From: Actinophytocola sp.
Lineage (GTDB): Bacteria > Actinomycetota > Actinomycetes > Mycobacteriales > Pseudonocardiaceae
Assembly: GCF_009379765.1 (NCBI RefSeq)
Contig: NZ_WHTD01000048.1
Coordinates: forward strand, 1 to 48,385
Reading direction: 5' to 3'
Length of the DNA: 48,385 nucleotides
Made by a program: the position numbers and the translations under genes. Below the pieces are notes generated by a model, which saw only the letters and a program-made list of their open reading frames with translations, did no database searches and was not told the DNA's origin. Below, one piece after another: positions 34,456-42,663 of this stretch. The number at the start of each line of letters is the position of its first letter. Position 1 is the first letter of the stretch.

Positions 34456-35495
34456 ATGAAGGCCGTTGTGTGGCACGGCAAGCGGGATGTCCGTGTGCCG
34501 GCCGAGCGACTCGTGGCGCCGAAGCTGCCAGAGCCACGCGGGCCGCTGTCCGCCGCGGTGATCGCGACGCTGCGGCAGGACCCGCCACCCGGACCGATGC
34601 CGCTGATGGAGGCCGATCGGGCCGACCCGTACGGTGAGGACCTCACCCTCGCCCTGCACGTCTGCTACGAGCTGCACTACCGCGGGTTCCGCGCGGTGCA
34701 CGCGGACTGGGAGTGGCAACCTGACCTGCTCAGCCTTCGCTCGGGCTTGGAGCACACGTTCCTGGCCGCCCTACGCTCCGATGTAGATGGTGGCGATGAT
34801 GTCGTCGCCGCGCTCGACCCGCTGCTCGTGGAGCCGGTACCCGGCGACGGCGTGACCCATCGGCTGCGCGACACGGGCACCCTCGAGCAGGTGCGGGAGT
34901 ACTTCGCGCACCGCTCGATCTACCACCTCAAGGAAGCCGACCCGCACGCCTGGGTGATCCCTCGACTGTCCGGGCAGGCCAAGGCATCACTGGTGGCGGT
35001 GGAGTTCGACGAGTTCGGCGGCGGCCACGCCGATCGGATGCACGCACAGCTCTTCGCCGACCTGCTGGCCGGCGCCGACCTCGACCCCGGCTACCTGCAC
35101 TACCTCGACCAGGTCCCGGCTCCGGCGATCGCGGTGGTGAACCTGATGTCGTTGTTCGGCCTGCACCGCGGCCTGCGCGGAGCATTGGTCGGGCACTTCA
35201 CCTCCGCCGAGATCACCACCGCACCCAGCGCCCACCGGATGGCCCAGGCGCTGCAGCGGCTACGCCTGCCCGATGCCTGTGTGCGGTTCTACACAGAGCA
35301 CATCGAGGCCGACGCGGTGCACGAGCAGGTATGCGCCGCGACGTGCTCGGCGACCTGCTCGACCGCGAGCCCGACCTGGCCGCCGACGTCGTGCTCGGTG
35401 TGCGGGCCACCGAACTGCTCGAACAGCGGCTGGCCACCCACCTGATGACCGCGTGGGACGCCGGCGTCACGTCGCTTCGTCAGCCGCTGCGCTGA
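34456..35495 (+). pseudogene. Iron-containing redox enzyme (heme-oxygenase-like diiron), chimeric start and frameshift
   Basis: ATG 34456 has GGAGG upstream. The first 14 residues (MKAVVWHGKRDVRV) are the N-terminus of a zinc alcohol dehydrogenase, but from LPEPRGPLSAAVI on the protein is an iron-containing redox enzyme family member. CYELHYRGF, VEFDEFGGGHADRMHAQLFADLL and FYTEHIEADAVHEQ carry the Glu/His/Asp pattern of heme-oxygenase-like diiron oxidases. Near 35329 one base is missing (caggtatgcg, expected caggtgatgcg), and the C-terminal helices (RRDVLGDLLDREPDLAADVVLGVRATELLE) continue in another frame to TGA 35493. Apparently a deletion fused two genes and put the oxidase under the dehydrogenase start. 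Confidence 0.8.
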
Positions 35496-35707
35496 GGAGA
35501 CCCGGTGCGCACTCGACGCCGGTGACTGGTGTCGCACAACGGGTAGCGCTTGCTGCGCCGGCACGTGCACACCGCGACGAGGAACCGGTCCGACCGCACC
35601 GGCGTGCCGTCGTCGAGTACCACGTCCACCGGGCCCTCGAGCAACAGCGGGCCGCCGCTCACCTGCACAGCCCTGCGCACGTCATGCTGCCCGTTCGATT
35701 CGGTCAC
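35480..35707 (-). CDS. CDGSH iron-sulfur domain protein
   Basis: A 75-residue protein, GTG start. The 3Cys-1His [2Fe-2S] cluster ligands are Cys47, Cys49, Cys58 and His62 (VCTCRRSKRYPLCDTSH). A small beta-rich region before it (GPLLLEGPVDVVLDDGTPV) matches bacterial single-CDGSH proteins. These are redox or Fe-S transfer proteins of unknown partner. CDGSH genes commonly sit beside iron-containing redox enzyme genes, as here, where the stop overlaps the tail of the convergent frameshifted gene. Start overlaps the methyltransferase stop by 26 bases. Confidence 0.85.
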   Translation of the reverse strand: MTESNGQHDVRRAVQVSGGPLLLEGPVDVVLDDGTPVRSDRFLVAVCTCRRSKRYPLCDTSHRRRVRTGSPQRSG

Positions 35708-36344
35708 CGCGGATCACCACCAATTCCTCGTGCCGCTGCCCGACATCGATCAGACCGCCGTCCTCCAAAAACGCGACCCGACCGCGCAGCACCGGACCGA
35801 ACGGCTCGATGTGCCGAGCGACCACCGACGCCTTCAACCCACCGCCCCGCAGCTGATGCAGCGTCCGATCCACACCACACAGCTGCGAGTGAACGATCAG
35901 CACCATGCCGCCCGGCGCGAGCAGCAGCGGCGCCAACGCAGCCACCCGGTCGACCATGGCCCGCCCCTCGCGCCCGGCGTCCCACGCCCTGGCCCGGCCC
36001 CGGCCCGGCGGACTCGGTAGCTCGCACGGCACATACGGTGGGTTGGCCACGATCACGTCGAACAGGCGCTCGGCCGCCACCTCCAACGCATCTCCCCACC
36101 GGACCTGGATAGGCAGCCCCCGCGCCCTGGCGTTGCACCACGTCGCCAGTGCGGCCCGTCGCGACACGTCCACCGCCAACACATCACCAGCACCGGCAGT
36201 GGCCGCGGCTACAGACAGCGCACCGGTACCCGACCCGACGTCCAACACCCGGGCGCCGTCCGGAATCGCGGCCTGCCGGAGAGCGTCAACCAACAACCAT
36301 GTATCCGCTTGTGGCCGGTACACACCCGGCAGTCTGATCAGCAT
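35682..36344 (-). CDS. HemK2/MTQ2-type class I methyltransferase
   Basis: A 220-residue SAM-dependent methyltransferase. YRPQADTWLLVDAL is the N-terminal signature of the HemK2 subgroup, VLDVGSGTGALSVAAA is motif I, and ANPPYVP is the NPPY catalytic motif used for amide N-methylation of glutamine or similar planar groups. In actinomycetes these small HemK-like proteins are often encoded with CDGSH and iron-redox proteins, and their substrate is unknown. ATG 36344 has only a distant GAGG, so the start is less certain than the end. Confidence 0.8.
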   Translation of the reverse strand: MLIRLPGVYRPQADTWLLVDALRQAAIPDGARVLDVGSGTGALSVAAATAGAGDVLAVDVSRRAALATWCNARARGLPIQVRWGDALEVAAERLFDVIVANPPYVPCELPSPPGRGRARAWDAGREGRAMVDRVAALAPLLLAPGGMVLIVHSQLCGVDRTLHQLRGGGLKASVVARHIEPFGPVLRGRVAFLEDGGLIDVGQRHEELVVIRGDRIERAA

Positions 36345-36397
36345 CGCGCTGGATACCTCGTCCACAGCAACAGAAACACGCCGCGGTCCGTTGCGTA

Positions 36398-37072
36398 CTA
36401 TCCGGACTGCTCGGTCGTGTCGTGTGGGGTGCCGACCGGCTTGGACTCCGGTGACCCGCGCTGTCGCAGGTAGACACTGAACACGGCCATCGAGCCGATC
36501 GCCAGGAACTCGGACTGCCAGTTCTGCAGCGACCGGTTCCAGAAGTCTGCGCTGGCCACGTACTGCGCCCAGGACACCGGGTCGGTGAGCTGGCTGAGCT
36601 GTTCGGCATTGAAGGCGCTGAGCCCGGCGATCGACTGGGCCAGCCACGACAGCAGGAACAGCCCGCCCATCACGATGCAGAGCGAGCGAGAGAACACGGC
36701 GGTGCGCCACCCACCGGCCCGGGCCCAGTTCGGTGACCGTGCGGTGGCGTGCCGCCCGACCCGCTGCTTCTCGTCGGACTCGTGCCCGATCTCGTCGGGG
36801 TGCTTGGACTCCGGCGAGCCGCGTTGAACCAACCACACCGTGGCGAGGATGTAGAGGAAGAACTGCAGGTACTCCGACTGCCAGTTCTCCGCGACGTCGA
36901 CGGCGAAGTCCGAGGTGGTGAGGAAGTTCCAGAACGGGACCGGCTGGCCGCCGCCGAGCACCTGGCGATGGTTGAAGTCCGCGTGCCCGGCGATCGCCTG
37001 CCCGACCAGGGCGCCGAGGAACGACAACCCGAAGGCGACGCTGAGCCCGTTGTCTCGCAGAAACCGCTTCAT
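36398..37072 (-). CDS. DUF6766 family membrane protein with internal duplication
   Basis: A 224-residue protein with four membrane segments arranged as two similar halves. Each half ends with the same motif set: ENWQSEYLQFFLYILATVWLVQRGSPESK (first half) and QNWQSEFLAIGSMAVFSVYLRQRGSPESK (second half). Each begins with a helix plus an AIAGHADFN or SIAGLSAFN turn. This matches DUF6766. Function unknown. The last gene of a three-gene minus-strand operon, 7 bases after the 32-aa gene. Confidence 0.8.
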   Translation of the reverse strand: MKRFLRDNGLSVAFGLSFLGALVGQAIAGHADFNHRQVLGGGQPVPFWNFLTTSDFAVDVAENWQSEYLQFFLYILATVWLVQRGSPESKHPDEIGHESDEKQRVGRHATARSPNWARAGGWRTAVFSRSLCIVMGGLFLLSWLAQSIAGLSAFNAEQLSQLTDPVSWAQYVASADFWNRSLQNWQSEFLAIGSMAVFSVYLRQRGSPESKPVGTPHDTTEQSG

Positions 37073-37079
37073 CCCCGCC

Positions 37080-37178
37080 TCACATCCGGAGCAGGCCGAC
37101 GACGACGAAGTACGCCAGCCCCGCCAGGACCATCCCGAGATAGACCACGAACACCGTCCGGCGCAGCGTTTCCCGCAT
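37080..37178 (-). CDS. 32-residue single-span membrane protein
   Basis: A small gene between lipoprotein and DUF6766. ATG 37178 overlaps the upstream TGA by one base (TGATG), implying translational coupling. The product has a basic N-terminus (MRETLRRT) and one membrane helix (VFVVYLGMVLAGLAYFVVVGLL). Similar miniature membrane proteins are found in actinomycete stress operons. Function unknown. Confidence 0.65.
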   Translation of the reverse strand: MRETLRRTVFVVYLGMVLAGLAYFVVVGLLRM

Positions 37179-37570
37179 CACGCCCCCAGCAGGCAGTCGT
37201 AGGTGCCGTCCGTCGCGCGGGTGCAGCCGGCCGCGGCCACCCGCCACCCGACGTTCAGCTCGACCAGGAACAGCGTGCCGGTCGACGCGCGTGCCTGCGC
37301 ACGGTCACCCCACACCTCCACGCCCTCGACCGCCCCACCAGCGATGTCGACCGAGCCGAGCGAGCTCGTACACGGCCCGCCCCCGGAGTACTCCAGGCTC
37401 TCCCGCGTGTCCGTCGCGAGCAGCGCACACGCAACGCGGGTGTCACCGTCGCCCATGGCGGCGAGAAAGTCCGTCGCGACGGCCGCCGAGTCGGTCTCGC
37501 GCTGACCCGTCCCGCAGCCAACGCACAGAATGATCAACACCGCCACGACACCGAGCCGGTAGATCAGCAC
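37178..37570 (-). CDS. Putative lipoprotein
   Basis: 130 residues; GTG 37570 has GGAGG at 8-base spacing. The N-terminal signal (VLIYRLGVVAVLIILCVGC) ends in a lipobox-like LCVGC with the modified Cys at 19; the -3 position is Cys rather than the usual Leu/Val. The mature part has a NTF2-like outline (SAAVATDFLAAMGDGDTRVACALLATDTRESL ... GWRVAAAGCTRA) with four further cysteines that may form two disulfides. Probably an exported, membrane-anchored protein. Divergent from the carbamoyltransferase with a 114-base gap. Confidence 0.7.
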   Translation of the reverse strand: MLIYRLGVVAVLIILCVGCGTGQRETDSAAVATDFLAAMGDGDTRVACALLATDTRESLEYSGGGPCTSSLGSVDIAGGAVEGVEVWGDRAQARASTGTLFLVELNVGWRVAAAGCTRATDGTYDCLLGA

Positions 37571-37620
37571 CCGGCGATCCTCCGACCGGTGGCAGACGGT
37601 GTCAATTCGGCAGGACAGCC

Positions 37621-37646
37621 GGTTTGAGCGCGACCTCGCCGGGTAG
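37621..37646 (+). promoter_or_regulatory. SigB/SigF-like promoter of the glycan cluster
   Basis: GGTTT, 15 bases, GGGTAG on the plus strand, 38 bases before the carbamoyltransferase ATG. The -35 is a full GGTTT match; the -10 differs from GGGTAT only in the last base. Confidence 0.5.
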
Positions 37647-37684
37647 CGGTATAGCGCGACGTTTCCGAGGATCCGGAGGGCACG

Positions 37685-39310
37685 ATGCGCATTCTCGGCA
37701 TCAACGCGATATTCCATGATCCGGCCGCCGCGCTGATCGTGGACGGCGAGGTGGTCGCCGCCGCGGAGGAGGAGCGGTTCAACCGGCGCAAGCACGGCAA
37801 GCCCGCCGTCTCGTTCGCCGCGTGGGAGCTGCCGGAGCAGTCCGCCCGCTGGTGCCTCGAGACCGCCGACCTCGATCCGGCCGACCTCGACGCGGTCGGC
37901 TACTCCTACGACCCGGCGCTGGTCGACCACTCGCTCGACGGCCTGGATCCTTCCTGGGAGACGCTGCGCACCACCTACGCGCGCAGGGCGCCGATGTTCC
38001 TGCGCGCCGCCCTCCCGGGACTGGACCCGCGGATCGTGCGGTTCGTCCGCCATCACGTCGCGCACGCCGCGTCGAGTGGGCTGTGCGGTCCGTTCCCCGA
38101 CTCCGCGGTGCTCGTCTCGGACGGACGCGGCGAGGCGACGTCCTACCTGGCCGGCGAGTATCGCGACGGCAAGCTCGAGGAGCTGGCGAGCCAGGCCCTT
38201 CCGCACTCGCTCGGGCTGCGCTACGAGGACCTCACTGAGCACCTGGGCTTCCACCGGTCGAGCGACGAGTACAAGGTGATGGCGCTCGCCTCCTACGGCA
38301 CGCCGCGGTTCCTGCCCGCGATGCGCGAGCGGATCTTCGCCACCGGCGACGGTGGCTTCCACGCGGACGGCATCGAGTGGACGGACCACGCGCCGCGCCG
38401 CTCGGCGTCCGGCGAGCTGCTCCAGGAGCACGCCGACCTCGCCGCGAGCCTCCAGCGGCGACTGGAGGAGCTGCTGTTGGAGCTGGCCGAGTGGCTCTAC
38501 CGGCGCACCGGCCAGTCACGGCTGACGATGGCCGGCGGGGTCGCGCTGAACTGCGTGGCGAACACCCGCCTGTACGCGGAGGGACCGTTCGAGGAGATCT
38601 GGGTGCAGCCCGCGGCCGGCGACGCCGGCACCGCGTTGGGCGCCGCCGCGACGGTCGCCACCGAACTCGGCGAGCGGCCGGCGCCGATGCCGGGTGCGGA
38701 CCTCGGCCGTGGCTTCACCGACGCGCAGCTGCGGCAGGCCCTGGACAGGGCCATGGTGCGCTACGAGCGGCCGGCCGACGTCGCGGTCGCGGCGGCCGAG
38801 GCACTGACCGCCGACAAGATCGTGGCCTGGTTCTGCGGTCGGGCCGAGTACGGCCCGCGAGCGCTGGGCCACCGCTCGCTGCTGGCGCATCCTGGCCAGG
38901 CGGCGAACCTGGAGCGGCTCAACGACGTGAAGGGGCGCGAGCAGTTCCGCCCGGTCGCGCCGATGGTGCTGGCCGAGCGGGCGGGTGAGCTGTTCGGCCG
39001 CGGCCCAATCCCCAGCCCTTACATGCTGTTCGTGCACGACGTGGCGCCGGTCTGGCGAGACCGGGTCCCGGCGGTGACCCATGTGGACGGTACGGCGCGG
39101 ATCCAGACCGTCGACCGGGCCGACGAGCCGCTGCTGGCTCGGATGCTGACCGAGTTCGAGGCCCGCACCGGGCTCCCGGTCGTGGTCAACACGAGCCTCA
39201 ACACCGCGGGCCGGCCGATGGTCGACAGCCCGCGCGACGTCCTGGAGTGCTTCGGCGCGAGCCCGATCGACGTGCTGGTGCTCGGTCCGTTCGTGGTGCG
39301 CCGGCCATGA
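37685..39310 (+). CDS. NodU/CmcH-family carbamoyltransferase
   Basis: A 541-residue enzyme; GGAGG 6 bases before ATG. It transfers a carbamoyl group from carbamoyl phosphate, via carbamoyl-adenylate, to a hydroxyl. N-terminal TsaD-like domain: ILGINAIFHDPAAALIVDG, AAEEERFNRRKH, HHVAHAASSG (His123/124 and His127, iron/ATP site), VLVSDGRGE, DEYKVMALASYG and MAGGVALNCVANTRL. C-terminal domain: FCGRAEYGPRALGHRSLLA, REQFRPVAPMVLAE and VVNTSLNTAGRPMVDSP, both hallmark blocks. Full length. As first gene of a ten-gene glycosyltransferase cluster it probably carbamoylates a sugar of the product, as NodU does on Nod factors. Confidence 0.9.
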   Translation: MRILGINAIFHDPAAALIVDGEVVAAAEEERFNRRKHGKPAVSFAAWELPEQSARWCLETADLDPADLDAVGYSYDPALVDHSLDGLDPSWETLRTTYARRAPMFLRAALPGLDPRIVRFVRHHVAHAASSGLCGPFPDSAVLVSDGRGEATSYLAGEYRDGKLEELASQALPHSLGLRYEDLTEHLGFHRSSDEYKVMALASYGTPRFLPAMRERIFATGDGGFHADGIEWTDHAPRRSASGELLQEHADLAASLQRRLEELLLELAEWLYRRTGQSRLTMAGGVALNCVANTRLYAEGPFEEIWVQPAAGDAGTALGAAATVATELGERPAPMPGADLGRGFTDAQLRQALDRAMVRYERPADVAVAAAEALTADKIVAWFCGRAEYGPRALGHRSLLAHPGQAANLERLNDVKGREQFRPVAPMVLAERAGELFGRGPIPSPYMLFVHDVAPVWRDRVPAVTHVDGTARIQTVDRADEPLLARMLTEFEARTGLPVVVNTSLNTAGRPMVDSPRDVLECFGASPIDVLVLGPFVVRRP

Positions 39311-40791
39311 CCCTCGACTACACCGTCGTCATTCCGACCACCGGGCGGGACAACCTCATCCCGCTGCTGTCCGCGGTGACCGGCTGCGCCGGCCCGCGTC
39401 CCGCGGAGATCATCGTCGTGGACGACCGGCCGACCGGCCCGCCGCTGTCGCTGCCCGGCTTCGTGCGCGTGGTGCGTTCCGGCGGCAGGGGTCCGGCGGC
39501 GGCCCGCAACGCCGGCTGGCGGCTGGCGCGCACCGAGTGGGTCGCGTTCCTCGACGACGACGTGATCGTCTCCGGTTCCTGGGCGGCCGACCTGGCCGCC
39601 GACCTCGACGTGGGACTGGACGTCGCGGCCTCCCAGGCCCGGATCGTCGTCCCGGTGGGCCCACGGCCGACCGACGACGAGCGGGGCACCGTGGGCCTGG
39701 AGACATCGCGATGGATCACCGCGGACATGGCCTACCGCAGGTCCGCGCTGGTCGAGGTCGGCGGTTTCGACGAGCGGTTCCCGCGTGCGTTCCGGGAGGA
39801 CTCGGACCTGGCGCTACGCGTGCTGGCGGCCGGCCACGAGCTGCGCCGCGGCACCCGGCGCACGACACATCCCGCCGCGCACGGCGACTTCCTCGCGAGC
39901 CTGCGCCGGCAGGCCGGCAATGCGGACAACGCGCTGATGCGGCACAAGCACGGCCCGGGCTGGCGGCACCGCGCCGCGGCCAGCCCGGGCCTCCTCGGCC
40001 AGCACGCGCTCACCACGGTGAGCGCGGCGGCCGGCGCGGTCCTGGCCGGTCCGCGCCGCACCCGCCGGCTGGCCGGCGCGGCCGCGGCGGTGTGGGCGAT
40101 GCTCACCTGCTCCTTCGCCTGGCGACGGATCCGGCCCGGCCCACGCACCCGGTCGGAGGTCGCCCGGATGCTGGTGACGAGCGTGCTGATCCCTCCGGCG
40201 GCCGTGGGCCACCGCGTGGCCGGAGAGCTGCGGGTCCGGCGGCGGTGGACCGACCGGTCCGTCGCCGCGGTGCTGTTCGACCGGGACGACACGCTCATCG
40301 CCGACGTGCCCTACCTGAACGATCCCGAACAGGTGCGGCCCGTGCCGGGTGCCGCCGAGGTGCTGCGCCGGCTGCGTGCGGCCGGCATCCCGGTCGGCGT
40401 GGTGAGCAACCAGTCCGGGGTGGCGCGCGGGCTGATCAGCCCCGAACAGCTCACCGCGGTCAACGACCGGGTCGAGGCGCTGCTCGGCCCGTTCGACACC
40501 TGGCAGGTCTGCGTGCACGGCGACGCTGACGGGTGCCCCTGCCGCAAGCCCGCGCCCGGCCTCGTCCGCCGGGCCGCCGAGGCGCTGGGCGTCGACCCGC
40601 GCCGGTGCGTCGTCATCGGCGACACCGGCGCGGACGTCGACGCGGCGGAAGCGGCCGGGGCACGCGGGATCCTCGTGCCGACCGACCGCACCTTGCCCGA
40701 CGAGACAGCCAGGTCATCGACGGTCGCCGCCACCATCACCGACGCCGTCGACCTGGCCATGAGCCGCCATCCCGAGGGAGGGACGACATGA
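39307..40791 (+). CDS. GT2 glycosyltransferase fused to a GmhB-like HAD phosphatase
   Basis: 494 residues, ATGA-coupled to the carbamoyltransferase. Residues 1-230: GT-A family 2 domain (YTVVIPTTGRDNL, IIVVDDRP, LDDDV at 82-86 as the DxD equivalent, EVGGFDERFPRAFREDSDLALR). Residues 318-485: HAD-IIIA phosphatase with DRDDT (325-329), VVSNQSGVARG (motif 2), Cys402/His404/Cys410/Cys412 forming the zinc loop typical of GmhB, KPAPG and GDTGADVDAAEAAG. GmhB removes the C7 phosphate of heptose 1,7-bisphosphate. Fusion to a GT2 enzyme couples sugar-precursor synthesis to transfer. All catalytic motifs are present in both halves. Confidence 0.85.
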   Translation: MTLDYTVVIPTTGRDNLIPLLSAVTGCAGPRPAEIIVVDDRPTGPPLSLPGFVRVVRSGGRGPAAARNAGWRLARTEWVAFLDDDVIVSGSWAADLAADLDVGLDVAASQARIVVPVGPRPTDDERGTVGLETSRWITADMAYRRSALVEVGGFDERFPRAFREDSDLALRVLAAGHELRRGTRRTTHPAAHGDFLASLRRQAGNADNALMRHKHGPGWRHRAAASPGLLGQHALTTVSAAAGAVLAGPRRTRRLAGAAAAVWAMLTCSFAWRRIRPGPRTRSEVARMLVTSVLIPPAAVGHRVAGELRVRRRWTDRSVAAVLFDRDDTLIADVPYLNDPEQVRPVPGAAEVLRRLRAAGIPVGVVSNQSGVARGLISPEQLTAVNDRVEALLGPFDTWQVCVHGDADGCPCRKPAPGLVRRAAEALGVDPRRCVVIGDTGADVDAAEAAGARGILVPTDRTLPDETARSSTVAATITDAVDLAMSRHPEGGTT

Positions 40792-41477
40792 AAGCCCTGG
40801 GCACCGTACTGATCACCGGTGGAGCGTCCGGCCTCGGTGCGGCCACCGTGGACGCGGTACGCGACGCGGGCGGACGCCCGCTGGTCATCGACCGGGTGCC
40901 GCCGCCGGCGGACGTGGCGCACGTCGTCGCCGACCTGGCCGACAGCGCGGCCACCGAGGCGGCCGTCGCGTGGCTCGTCGGCCGCGCGGGCGGGACGCTC
41001 GACGCCCTGTTCACGCCCGGCGGCACCGACGCGTGCGGCCCGCTCGCCAGCGTGTCCACGCAGGACTGGGAGCGCGTGGTGAAGGTCAACCTGCTCGGCA
41101 CCGCCGCGGTCGTGCGGGCCGCACTGCCCTATCTCGAACGCTCGCACGGCACGGTCGTCACCTGCGCCTCCACCCTGGGCATCAAGGCGGTGAGCGACGC
41201 GACCGCCTACTGCGCCTCGAAGTTCGGTGTCGTCGGCTTCACCCGCGCGCTCGCCGCGGAGACCGCCGGCCGGGTCGGCGTCACCCTGCTCGTCCCGGGC
41301 GGCATGCACACCGCGTTCTTCGACGACCGCGACGAGAAGTACAAGCCACCGGCCGACGCGAAGCTGAACGACCCGCGCGACGTCGCCGAGACCGTGCTGT
41401 TCGCGTTGCGCCAACCATCCGGCTGCCAGGTGCGCGAGCTCGTCGTGTGCCCGTCGGCGGAGTCCTCGTGGCCGTGA
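40788..41477 (+). CDS. SDR-family oxidoreductase in glycan cluster
   Basis: A 229-residue classical SDR, ATGA-coupled to the fusion gene. Cofactor motif TGGASGLGAAT near residues 10-19; LFTPGG replaces the common NNAG; CASTLG holds the Ser, and YCASK the Tyr/Lys pair. Likely oxidises or reduces a sugar or sugar nucleotide of the pathway, although heptose epimerases of the HldD type are extended SDRs and this one is short. An oxidation-reduction step at a ring carbon or a deoxy-sugar step is possible. The substrate cannot be read from sequence. Confidence 0.8.
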   Translation: MKALGTVLITGGASGLGAATVDAVRDAGGRPLVIDRVPPPADVAHVVADLADSAATEAAVAWLVGRAGGTLDALFTPGGTDACGPLASVSTQDWERVVKVNLLGTAAVVRAALPYLERSHGTVVTCASTLGIKAVSDATAYCASKFGVVGFTRALAAETAGRVGVTLLVPGGMHTAFFDDRDEKYKPPADAKLNDPRDVAETVLFALRQPSGCQVRELVVCPSAESSWP

Positions 41478-42472
41478 CGGGCGAGGTGCTCGTGCTGCGC
41501 GCGCTCGGCATCGGTGACCTGCTGGTGGCCGTACCCGCCCTGCGCGGGCTGCGGCGGGCGTTCCCGGACGACCACCTCGTCCTCGCCGCGCCGGCGGGCC
41601 TCGCCGAACTGGTCACCCTCGTCGGCGCGGTCGACGAGCTGCTGCCCACGCCCGGGCTCGGCGCGCTGCACTGGCACCGCGACCCGCCGAAAGAGGCGGT
41701 GAACCTGCACGGCAGCGGCCCGGAGAGCATCGCCGACCTGCGGGCCACCACGCCACACCGGCTGGTCACCTACCGCCACCGCGACGTCCCGGACGTCGGC
41801 GGGCCGCCCTGGCCGGACGGCGGGCACGAGGTCGACCGGTGGTGCCGGCTGCTCCACGCGCACGGCATCGCCGCCGACCCCGCGGACCTCGCGCTGCACC
41901 GGCCCGCCACGCCGAGCCCCGCACCCGGCGCGGTGGTGATCCACCCCGGCGCCGCGTTCCCCGCGCGCCGCTGGCCGCCGGAACGCTTCGCCGAGGTCGC
42001 ACGCAGGTTCGCCGCCGACGGGCACCATGTGGTGGTCACCGGCAGCGACAGCGAGCGCGAGCTGGCCACCCACGTCGCGATCGAGGCCGGGCTGCCGCCG
42101 CGGGACGTGCTCGCCGGCCGCACCGGGCTCGGCGAGCTCGCCGCCCTCGTCGCCGACGCGACGCTGGTCGTGTGCGGTGACACCGGCATGGGCCACCTCG
42201 CCACCGCTTACGGCACCCCGTCGGTGGTGCTGTTCGGCCCGACCCCGCCGTCCCGCTGGGGTCCGCCGGCGGATCGGCGTCAGCATCGTCCGCTGTGGAC
42301 CGGCCAGGCCGCTGACCCGTTCGGCACACGTGCGGATCCCGGTCTGCTCCAGCTGTCCGTCGCGGACGTGCTGGCCGCGGTGCCGGCAGGTCGGGTCACC
42401 CGGCCCACCTTCTCGTGCGAGTGCTTCAGCGCCGCGAACGCCGTCCGGTGGGCCCGGCGCCCCTCGCCGTAG
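41468..42472 (+). CDS. GT9 heptosyltransferase-like glycosyltransferase 1
   Basis: 334 residues, GTG start overlapping the SDR stop. N-terminal VLRALGIGDLLVAVPALRGLRRAFP is the GT9 signature (x-x-GDxL-x-x-PALRxLR) of ADP-heptose:LPS heptosyltransferases. The C-terminal donor domain has VVIHPGAAFPARRWPPERFAEVA, HHVVVTGSDSERELA and VVCGDTGMGHLATAYGTPSVVLFGPTPPSRWGP, also diagnostic. Soluble, acting at the cytoplasmic face. A 27-residue tail with two cysteines (SCECFSAANAVRWARR) is outside the family. The donor is presumably a nucleotide-activated heptose or other sugar. Confidence 0.9.
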   Translation: MAVTGEVLVLRALGIGDLLVAVPALRGLRRAFPDDHLVLAAPAGLAELVTLVGAVDELLPTPGLGALHWHRDPPKEAVNLHGSGPESIADLRATTPHRLVTYRHRDVPDVGGPPWPDGGHEVDRWCRLLHAHGIAADPADLALHRPATPSPAPGAVVIHPGAAFPARRWPPERFAEVARRFAADGHHVVVTGSDSERELATHVAIEAGLPPRDVLAGRTGLGELAALVADATLVVCGDTGMGHLATAYGTPSVVLFGPTPPSRWGPPADRRQHRPLWTGQAADPFGTRADPGLLQLSVADVLAAVPAGRVTRPTFSCECFSAANAVRWARRPSP

Positions 42473-42663
42473 GTCTCCACCGCGGAATCGTGCGCCGCCG
42501 CCCAGGTTCGCCGCATTTTCTTCGACGAACGGCGTACCGTGCTGGGCAATTCCTTGCGTGCGGGCAGGAGACCACACGTCGGCTCGGCCGGCCGCCGAAA
42601 TCCGCGTGAGCCAAAACCCTTCGCCGTGTGTTTGAGCCGCTTCTCTACGGCAAAACGTTGCCT
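42473..42663 (+). other. Largest gap inside the glycan cluster
   Basis: 191 bases between the two GT9 genes, the only gap in an otherwise overlapping or abutting cluster. It is relatively AT-rich (ttgagccgcttctctacggcaaaacgtt near the right end) and may hold an internal promoter for the second half. I could not assign -35/-10 elements with confidence, and no terminator hairpin is evident. Confidence 0.4.
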
